This document shows positions 56,085 to 64,000 of a DNA stretch of 64,000 nucleotides, piece by piece (the stretch's first letter is position 1; every line of letters begins with the position of its first letter). The position numbers and the translations under genes were made by a program. The notes beneath the pieces are model-generated. The model made no database searches, was not told where the DNA came from, and was given only the letters and a program-made list of their open reading frames with translations. Source of the stretch: AP-15 sp963700195 (GTDB lineage: Bacteria > Pseudomonadota > Alphaproteobacteria > ATCC43930 > CGMCC-115725); assembly GCA_963700195.1 (NCBI GenBank), contig CAVOWQ010000055.1, forward strand, positions 165,664-229,663, written 5' to 3'.

Positions 56085-59012
56085 CGTACCGAAAACACCT
56101 TCATCACCTCGTCGCCGAGGTGGTTGATGACTTTGACGGCGATGCGGCCGGATTTGGGTCTGGGGAACGGGCGGGAGGTGTCGCTGTGGAGGCTCGCCCA
56201 GGCTTCCTCGTCGATTTCGGCCTTCAGCGTCGTCTTCAGCGCCTTGTAGGGGTCGGTCGCGGCGCCGAGGAAATAGGCGTGGCGGACGAAGAAGCTCTCC
56301 TCGTTGTAGTCGGTGTCGATGAACCATAGCGCGATCGTGTCGGGGCCGCCGGACTCGATCTCGCCGGTCTGCGGCTTGAAGACATCGACGCCCTTGATCC
56401 TGACCCGGATCTGTTCATCGACCGGCTCGATATCGATGTCGGGCTCGCCGAAGACGACGAACAGGTTGCCGGCGCCGGTGTTCTTCAGCTCGCCGGCCAT
56501 GTGCAGGTCGGGGTTCATGCGCGCCTTCAGGATCGGGATGCGGCCGATGCGATCGAGCTCCGCCGAATGCGCATCGAAATTGAACGCGCACGCGATTACG
56601 ACATCGAAGCGCGCCTCGGCCGCCTCACGCGCGGCAGCGACGAGATCCGGCCGCGACACGATGCCGAACTCGGGGCCGATCAAGATCGCGGCGCGGCGCT
56701 CTCCTGAGCCTGTCGAAGGGTCGCCATCGCTGTAGCGCCCCTCGGCGCCGAGATCAGTTTGCCCGGCCACGGGGTCAGCGAGGTGAAGGTGATGCGGTCT
56801 TCCTTGTGCGCCTGCTGCACACCTGCGGCCTTCGAGGTTTTCGAGTACCATCTGCCGCGAAATCCCGCCAGCCGCCGCGCGGCTCGGCGAGCTTCGTGGA
56901 TCAGGCTGTCATCCTGGTCGGCGGCGACGATGCGGTGCGGCGACAGGCTCTCGACCGTGAACGGACCAGCGACGCGGATGCGCGAATTGTCGATGTAGGG
57001 CTTGTCATAGAGGTACTCGAATTCGGCCTTGGCGGCGATCGAGGCATCGATCTCCTTCTGCCGCGCAATGCGCGCCGCCCACCACTCGCGTGTGCAGTGT
57101 CTTCGCCTCGTCCGGCCAGTCGGGCGCGGCTTCGCGCGGAATCTCCCACTCCTCCCACGCGGCCTTACCCTCACCCGCCGCGCTGCGCGCGGCACCCTCT
57201 CCCGCAGTGCGGGCGAGGGGCTTATCAGCCGACATCGCGAGCCCCTCTCCTGCACCGCGGGAGAGGGAGGGGCCCGTCGCGACAGCGACGGGAGGGTGAG
57301 GGTCGCGCCCGAGTGCGGCGTCTAGCTGGGCGCGCAACGGCTCCAGCGTCTCCTGCCATTTCTCCCAGATCACATCGATCTCGGCATTGTTGGCGATCGA
57401 TTTCAGCGTGATGTGCGGCACGCGCTCGTAGACGAAGCCCTGGCGGATGTCGCCCCGCGTCGGCGTCTCCTTCGGCGGCGTGCGGCTGACCTCGCCTTCC
57501 TTGCGCTGCCCCTCGGGGCTGTCGGCCAGCAGGTAGTAGGGGTAGCGCGCGCCCATGATCCGCGACCGGGCGAGCGCCAGTGCCACACGCGAGGTGTCAA
57601 TCGTGATCCAGCGTCGTCCCCATTGCTCGGCAACATAGGCCGTCGTGCCCGAGCCGCAGGTCGGATCGAAGCACCAAGTCGCCGGGATCGGTGGACATCA
57701 GAATGCAGCGTTGGATAACATCCGGTAAGGTTTGAACGACATAAAGCTTGTCAGAAGCAAAGCCTGAGACTCCTGTATCCAACCACGTCGCATTGATCGG
57801 TTTAACAAGGTAATCATCGAAAAATCTTTTGTAGCTGACAGTTTTACTCCCGCTCAAAAGTCGATTAGCTTTTCTGATACGTTCCATTCCAATAGGGTAG
57901 TTGGCCTTCCAGTGCGTGTTCTTTGGGGGGTCAAAGCGCTGCCCATTAAGATACAGCGGGCTCTCTTGCTCAGCACCGCCCTGGCCAGTTACATTATCAT
58001 AGCGAAACAGCCGGTTGATCTGTGGCACGGTGCATGTTCCATGATTGTCGTTCGTGGCTAATGCGGGACACGTTAACCATCAGAGTAGCTGAGCTTCGGT
58101 AACCTCTGGTCTTCGACATGCGATTTTTCGAATAAATTGTCGGATTTTGACAGTGTCAAAATTCTTGGCGAACCAGAGGATGTTATCGCCAATGCGACTT
58201 AGGCCTTTGGTGGCAAGGCCTCCCGTCGTTCGGTAAAGGATCGCGGCGACATAGTTCTCGTCACCAAACACCTCATCCATAAGCGCGCGGACGCGGTGAA
58301 CGTTTTCGTCGCCGATCTGCACGAAGATCGATCCACTGTCGGTGAGCAGTTCGCGTGCGACGGTCAGGCGGTCGCGCAGATAGGTGAGGTAGGAGTGGAT
58401 GCCGTCGCGCCAGGTGTCGCGGAAGGCTTTGACCTGCTCGGGCTCGCGGGTGATGTGGTCCTTGTTGCCGTCCTTGACGTCGCGGCTCGTTGTCGACCAC
58501 TGGAAATTGGAGTTGAAGCGGATGCCGTAGGGCGGGTCGATGTAGATGCACTGGACCTTGCCGCGCAGCCCCTCGCACTCGGCGAGGCTCGCCATCACCG
58601 ATAGGCTGTCGCCGAGGATCATCCGGTTCGACCAGTTGGCCTCGTGCTGGTAGAACTCGGTCAGCGCCTCCTTGTCCGGCAGCCCGTTGAAATCGGCGAA
58701 CAGGTCCAGCATTGGGCCGCCCCCTAACCGCGCCGCGCCTTGGATTGGCGCAGCAGATCGTCGATTAGAACCTTCGGGTGGACCTTCTCCTGGATGTAGA
58801 GCGGCGGCGCCTGCACGACCAGGTCGGACCAGTCCTGTTCGTCCTTGCCGCGCCAAACGAGCTGCGGGTCGAGATCGCGGTTGCGCGTATACGGCACCGC
58901 TTTTGGCGCTCTTTTCCCTTTCGCCCATGAACGGTTCGAGTTCGGCGGTCGGGATGTTGCGGCGCTTGTCCCTGTGCCGCAGCGCGTCGACTTCAATTTG
59001 CTTTTTCGGCAT
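56081..59012 (-). CDS. mod: Type III-like site-specific DNA methyltransferase, Mod (frameshifted, in-frame repeat)
   Basis: Adenine/cytosine-N methyltransferase of about 976 residues. It starts MPKKQIEVDALRHRDKRRNI after GAGGAAC. The catalytic motif is IYIDPPYGIRFNSNFQW (DPPY), preceded by WSNRMILGDSLSVMASL. A specificity region (NTHWKANYPIGMERIRKANR) follows, then the SAM-binding motif DPTCGSGTTAYVAEQWGRRW. Catalytic motif before SAM motif makes it beta class, as in type III Mod. Breaks lie near 58890, 58730, 57640, 57100 and 56780, and an in-frame TGA lies near 58080. A 135-bp palindromic element at 57168 is translated in frame. It starts 12 bp after res. Confidence 0.85.
57168..57302. repeat. 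135-bp translated palindromic element in mod
   Basis: Bounded by CCCTCACCC (57168-57176) and GGGTGAGGG (57294-57302), with inner hairpins around CCCTCTCCCGC-AGT-GCGGGCGAGGGG (57195-57220) and CCCCTCTCCTGCACCGCGGGAGAGGG-like sequence (57242-57267). Its length is exactly 45 codons. The mod frame is open through it and encodes SLSRGAGEG and PLARTAGEG. It has the same ends as the element at 32921. Confidence 0.85.
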
Positions 59013-59023
59013 TCGCCTGTTCC

Positions 59024-62000
59024 TCACTCCGCGTTGGCAGTGACGGCCCGCTCAATGAGCGCGTCGAAATTGGCGGGAATCGCATAGACCGACTCTTTGA
59101 ATTCGGCGAACGCCCAGCGGCCGAACCTGCCGAGGTTATTGATCCCAGGCACCCAATAGGCGTCCATCGTGTTCGCCTTGTCCTTGGCGTCCTCGCCGCG
59201 ATACCCCTTGATCTCGACGACGAGGTTCAAGAGGTCTTCGTCGCCGTGGCCATCATCCACGCGCACGATGAAGTCCGGCAGGTATTTCTTCGGTGTGGCA
59301 CCGAGCAGATATGGCACCTCGAAGCCGAGTGCCTGGTTTTTGACGTACGCGCGGACGCGCGGGTTGCTCTCGGCAGCGCGGCAGAACTCCGCCTCCCACT
59401 GGCCATCACAGACGACCCAATTGACGTGGCAGTGGTTATGGGCGGTTTCCCACAGCAGTGTCTTTGAAGTCTCAAACCGGACATACGCGGTCGAGCCGGT
59501 CGGGTTATAGGGATCGAGCACGGCTTTGACCGGGTGCTCACCAATCATCGAGGCCGTGATCGCAGCCGCGATCCGCTCGCAGGCTCGATCCTGTATTTCC
59601 TGATAGCATCAGTTGTGCCGGGTAGGTGCCGCCGGTGCACCGTAAATAGCCGCCGTCGAGCCATTCCCGGGCGATCCGCTTCAGCTGGCCGAACAGGTAG
59701 AGTTTGGGGTCGCCGCCGGTATCGCGGAATTTGGTAAACAAAAGCCGACGGGCGAGATGGAACAGGATGGCCGACCGCCGCATGTCATTCAGGTGTGCCG
59801 ATGTCAGTCGACACTCTCGCCAATGATGCCCTCGGACCTTGGTGATCGATGGGCCAACGAGCTCGGGCGTCAGCTCCAGAACCGAATTGGTCGTAAACTT
59901 TGCGGTCAAACGCTCGTCAGGCAAGTTCGACGCGGTAACCCTCGACGCGAGGGAAGGTGATTTCGCAGCGCATCTCGCTCGGCCGCACCGCCTCGACGCG
60001 CACGGTCTTAGCTGGCCTGGTCGGTGGCGCGACCACCGGCTTGGCGGTAAAGTCGAACGGAATGCCGAGCACGTCGGCATATTCGACGTTGAAACAGCCC
60101 CTTCTCGTTCAGATCGTAGGATTGACGGCGCAGCCCGCGACCGACGACTTGCTCGCAGAGCAGCTGGGTGCCGAAGGCGCGGACGCCGAGGATGTGGGTG
60201 ACGGTGTTGGCGTCCCAACCCTCGGTCAGCATCGAGACCGACACGACGCAGCGGATGCTCTCGCCGAGCCGCCCCGCCTTGCCGACGGTGTTCATGACCT
60301 CGCGCAGCAGATCCTGGTCGGTGATCTTTTCGCCAGCGCGGAAGTCGTCTTTCGCGGATCCTGACGATCGCTGCTGAAGCGCTCGATCTCGTCGGCAGCC
60401 ATGGTCCGGAACTCGTGGTCGAGCGCATCGCCGGACTCGAGCTGCGTCGCTGTCGATCAGCAGCGTGTCGCGGGCGCGCGAGCCGTTTCCCGTATTCGTC
60501 ATAATTGCGGAACAGCTCGAAACGGCCCTGGACGAAGCGGCCATCGCCTCTTCGCTCGTGCGCTCGAAACCCGAGATGAAGTCGTAGACCAGCTTTGAGG
60601 TCGAGGTGTTGTTGCACACGACGATGAAAACCGGCGGGACACCGATGCCGGCCTCCTCCCACAGTTCGAAGGTCTTTTCGTAGTGGCCGTACAGCGCGTC
60701 GAGCGCCGTCTGCAGCTTCGCCGGGCAGGCTGAGCGGATCGAGTTCGCCGGACTTGCCACGGCCCTTCTTCGGCATCTTCGTCGCCGATGTGCTCCCACA
60801 GATCGCGGTAGATTCGGCATCTCGCCGCCTGGGATTAGTTGTCGGCGACCGGCACGCGCGGCAACTTCACGATCCCGCACTCGATCGCGTCCATCAGCGA
60901 GAAGTCGCTGACGGTCCACGGGAACAGCGTGCCCTCGGGATAGCCTGAGCCGCGCAGGAAGAACGGTGTGGCCGACAGGTCGTAGACGTCCCGCACGCCG
61001 AGCTTGCGCTTGACGGTCTCGATGCCCGAGATCCAGAGCCGCGCGGCCTCGTTGTTCTTCTTCGCTTCCTCCTTGTCGTCGCCCTTCAGGTCTTCGCCTC
61101 GTCGGCCTGCGGCTTTTCGCGATAGCAGTGATGCGCCTCGTCATTGATGACGACGATGTTTTTGAGCCCCATCAGTTCACCGCAGGCGCGCCGCAGCATC
61201 TGACCTTCGGTTTCGGTCGCGTCTGAGCGGCGGGCCGTCGCCCTTGCAGTAAGCGCGCGGCCGACCTTGGAGGATCCATCGTTCTCGCGCCGGTGGAAGG
61301 CGTGGTAGTTGGTGATGACGATCTTGGCGCTCGCGATGTCGCCAAGCATGTCGTCCGGCACCAGCTCGCGCGTGCGGTAATAGTTGTCCGGATCGTTCGG
61401 CAGCAGCACGCGCAGCGGTCGTTGATCGTGATGCCTGGCGTGATGATCAGGAAGCCCGCGAGAATTGCCGAGTGCCGGGGTGGCGCGCCGCATTGACCGC
61501 TTGCCAGGCGATCAGCATCGCCATGACAGTGGTCTTGCCGGCACCGGTCGCTAGTTTCAGCGCCGATGCGCACCAGCTCGGGGTTTGCCTCTTCGTTCGA
61601 GCCACGGATGTGCTTCCAAATCTTAATGCCCGGTGCCGTACGATCGGAGGCGACCTCCGCGAGCCAGATTGCAGTCTCGACCGCCTCGATCTGGCAGAAG
61701 AAGGGCTGAAATTTATCGAATTGATGATGTCGCCAGTGCTGCAGTAGTCGCGCCGTCTCCGGCGTGACCTGCCACTGGTTTGGGTTTCTCAAATTGCGCC
61801 AGGCCGCGACGTGGCGGCGGATTTCGTTGATGATCGGCGTCGGATTGTATTTCTGCTCGGCTGGGACAGCCCATGGCCCTGGCTGGCTGACGTGCGACGC
61901 CGCTGCGGTTTCGGTATTGGTGTGAGCAGTCTGGAGTCGCGGCGCGTATCGATGATGCGGTTTGTCGGCTGACCATCAGGGTCGAGTTCCCAGTGCCGGG

Positions 62001-62055
62001 CGGGATAGGCATAGGGCGAGTTGAGGATCGGCCGTTCGAAAAAGCTCTCGTCCAC
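59024..62055 (-). CDS. res: Type III-like restriction endonuclease, Res (many frameshifts)
   Basis: ATP-dependent restriction subunit of about 1010 residues. Segments in order: DESFFERPILNSPYAYPARH at the N-terminus (GTG 62055), NPNQWQVTPETARLLQHWRH, Walker A ALKLATGAGKTTVMAMLIAW, TRELVPDDMLGDIASAKIVI, DEAH box NIVVINDEAHHCYREKP, motif III VYDLSATPFFLRGSGYPEG, SKLVYDFISGFERT. It ends with a PD-(D/E)xK nuclease YLPDFIVRVDDG with NLVVEIKGYRGEDAKDKANT, then PGINNLGRFGRWAFAEF. At least eight frame changes are needed between 59550 and 61800, so either the assembly is poor or the gene is decayed. It is first in the operon. Confidence 0.8.
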
Positions 62056-62310
62056 CCGCCGTCCCCTGTCATTGCCGCGCCCGCAGAGGACGATACTCGG
62101 CGCAAGGTTAATCAACCGTTGCGGGCGGCGGGAGTTTCAGAAAGATTGACGCAAGCCGACCGCAAAATTGCTTTTTTTTGCATTACATATTCGAAAGCGC
62201 GGACATCGCAGCATGGGTGGGAGATTGCAACTTAAGAGATTACTACTGCAGATTTTCTCCAGATTCAGCAAAGAAGGATTTTAGCGATACAACTGTTGGG
62301 TGGTGTGCTC

Positions 62311-62770
62311 GGCTCGAAGAGAGCGGCGGCGAGGAAGCGGGGCTCAAATCGGCAACCGTCAGGATCAACGGCCCCGACGCTTATGGCTGGCTAAGACGGA
62401 AAGCGGCGTGCATCGGCTGGTGCGGATTTCGCCGTTCGACTCGAACGCGCGCCGCCACACGAGCTTCGCGTCGGTATGGGTCTATCCGGTGGTCGATGAC
62501 AAGATCGAGGTCGAGATCAACGACAAGGACCTGCGCATCGACACCTATCGCTCGTCGGGCGCGGGCGGCCAGCACGTCAACAAGACGGACAGCGCGGTGC
62601 GCATCACCCACATGCCGAGCGGCATCGTCGTGCAGTGCCAGAGCGAGCGCTCGCAGCACCAGAACCGCGCCCATGCCTTTTCCATGCTGCGCGCGCACCT
62701 CTACGAGGCCGAATTGCAGCGGCGCGAGGCGGCGACCGACGCAATGAACGCGACCAAGACCGACATCGGC
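62311..62770 (+). pseudogene. prfB: Internal fragment of a second prfB copy
   Basis: 460 bp matching prfB 52683-53144, from GGCTCGAAGAGAGCGGCGGC to AAGACCGACATCGGC. It lacks the start, the recoding site and about 60 C-terminal codons. It is not an exact repeat: differences fall largely at third codon positions (for example GCC/GCG, GAT/GAC, TAC/TAT), so it derives from a diverged, once-functional homologue. Apart from one missing base near 62392 it reads cleanly, including SGAGGQHVNKTDSAVRIT. Sequence outside these limits shows no similarity to prfB. It marks the right edge of the restriction island. Confidence 0.88.
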
Positions 62771-62811
62771 AGTGACCATCGGGTGGGTTCACAATGCAGA
62801 GCCTCCCCGGG

Positions 62812-64000
62812 TCACCCAGCGCGCGTCGATGAGCCGAGCTGGGATCGCGGCGGTACATTCTCGAACAGCGAACCCAATCCCTCTGCCATCGTCGGGTGCG
62901 CCAGAATGGCGTCGCGCAGCCTCACATATGGCAAATCCGCCAGCATCGCCGTTTGCACCGTCGCCATGACTTCTCCGGCCTCGGCGCCAATCATCGTGAA
63001 GCCGAGAACGCGGTCATCGCCGCCGCCGACGAGAACCTTCATAAAGCCTAGCGTTTCGCCTGTCGTCGCGGTCCGCCGTACGGCATTCATCGGCAATCTC
63101 GCGACCCGCGTATCGATGCCTCGGCGATGCTGCGCTTCGCCTTCGCTCAGTCCGACATGCGCGAGCGGAGGCTCGGTAAACATGCAGTATGGCACCAGCC
63201 GATCGCGCGTGCTCGCTGGGCCCCAGCCAGATTGTCCCTGATGATCCGAAAGTCGTCGATCGAGACGTGCGTAAACTGCGGGCTGCCAGCGCATTCCCCG
63301 ATCGCCCAGACACCGGGCGCCGCCGTCTCCAGCCGCTCATCGACACGAATAAAGCCGTGGGCATCCAATTGCGCCGGCCTCCTCAAGCCCGATCCCCGCG
63401 GTGTTCGGAATGCGGCCCGTCGCAACCAGTACGTCGCTACCTGCGATCTGTTGCTCGCCGGAGGAGGTCCGCACCCGAAGGCTGACCTCCTCTCCGGATC
63501 GGCCATGCGCGTCGAGGGCCTTGGCTCCCACCAGAATTTGGATGCCTTCGTCACTGAGGATTCGCTGCACTTCCGCGGCGACGTTCTGCATCCTCGCGGC
63601 TCATCAGCTGACCCCCGAGTTTGAGCACCCGTCACGCGGCTGCCGAAACGACGATAAGCCTGGGCCAATTCAAGACCGACATAGCCGCCCCCGAGCACGA
63701 TCAGGCGCGAGGGTAAGTATCCAGCTTCAGAGCCTCGATATGGGTCAGCGGCCGGGCCGCCAGGCCCGGAATATTTGGGATCGCTGCGTGCGTTCCGAGA
63801 TTGAGGAAGATCTGGTCGCCCGCCAGCATCCGTGTGCCGCCGTCATTCAGCCGCACCTCGAAGGGTTTTCGGGGCCACGAAGCGGCCGGTTCCCATGATC
63901 AATTCGGCCCCGCTTGTCTTGTAGTTCCGCAAATGCAGGGCAATCTTCGGCATCAACCATGTCACGCTTGCGCCGGCGAACTTTCGCCATGTCGGTCGTG
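62812..64000 (-). CDS. FAD/NAD(P)-dependent oxidoreductase, mercuric-reductase-like (5' end beyond window, frameshifted)
   Basis: C-terminal two-thirds or more of a pyridine nucleotide-disulfide oxidoreductase. Minus-strand segments in order: TTDMAKVRRRKRDMV, IMGTGRFVAPKTLEVRLNDG, IFLNLGTHAAIPNIPGL, the NAD motif LIVLGGGYVGLELAQAYRRF, LVATGRIPNTAGIGLEEAGA, the FAD motif APGVWAIGECAGSPQFTHVS, CMFTEPPLAHVGLSEGEAQ, and the dimer interface IGAEAGEVMATVQTAMLADL then ILAHPTMAEGLGSLFENVPP. The usual C-terminal His-Pro pair (AHPT) is present. No vicinal Cys pair of MerA is visible, since the N-terminus is outside. Frame changes lie near 63870, 63630, 63400 and 63260. It could be a Lpd or MerA-like enzyme. 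Confidence 0.78.

Noticed and set aside
62178..62747. A new 189-residue gene at the island's right end
   Set aside because: Its C-terminal part is the wrong frame of the prfB fragment and its N-terminal part has no family features.

Overview
This window is a high-GC alphaproteobacterial chromosome segment. The support comes from gene order and gene families: a carA-carB-greA operon, a yqeY-dnaG-rpoD block, rne with an acidic insertion in its S1 domain, a phasin, a UbiK/BMFP protein, an ELM1-family protein, and uvrC-pgsA next to molybdopterin genes. The order is not clear enough to name a genus; a Rhodospirillales- or Hyphomicrobiales-like organism is the best guess. The sequence looks like an error-prone or metagenome-derived assembly. 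More than a dozen conserved genes (uvrB, uvrC, trxB, rne, mrcA, prfB, the two-component genes and the whole restriction island) are broken by single-base indels. carB, dnaG, rpoD and the RND pump read through cleanly. I give such genes as one feature and list the breaks.

Layout. 1-9.7 kb: aspartate aminotransferase (cut by the window edge), uvrB, a pteridine-reductase-like SDR, uvrC, pgsA, then mobB-moeA-moaD-moaE. 9.7-16.8 kb: a small coiled-coil protein, ilvE divergent from marR plus an OmpR/EnvZ-type pair, a phasin with its own terminator, and ybjN-proC-tetR and ubiK on the minus strand. 16.8-27.7 kb: a luciferase-like oxidoreductase, an aldo/keto reductase, an HMA-like protein with a DUF5132 protein, DUF445, a candidate small RNA, lysR, trxB, a large unrecognised protein, an ELM1-family protein, and an Lrp regulator. 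27.7-37.3 kb: carA-carB-greA and yqeY-dnaG-rpoD followed by a CAT-anticodon tRNA. 37.3-52.2 kb: DUF3618, a tetR-adaptor-RND efflux operon, maiA, rne-M48 protease-DsbA, and mrcA (PBP1A). 52.2-62.8 kb: prfB with its programmed frameshift, then an accessory island on the minus strand, then a second, diverged internal fragment of prfB. 62.8-64 kb: a mercuric-reductase-like flavoprotein running off the window.

The most interesting part is the island at about 53.3-62.3 kb. It is one compact operon: res (type III-like restriction helicase/nuclease), mod (beta-class methyltransferase), a small protein with a Myb/SANT-like helix-turn-helix whose start overlaps the mod stop, and a protein in which a RelE-like toxin domain is joined to a UvrD-type helicase. 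The four-gene set flanked by two different copies of a prfB segment suggests a defence cassette acquired by homologous or site-directed exchange.

A second theme is small GC-rich palindromic elements. One family (ends CCCTCACCC/GGGTGAGGG, internal CTCCCGC-GCGGGAG hairpins) sits between yqeY and dnaG. A 135-bp, exactly in-frame copy lies inside mod, a related element lies in frame inside uvrC, and another palindrome lies in the linker of the RelE-UvrD protein. These elements appear to be translated, in the manner of Rickettsia palindromic elements.
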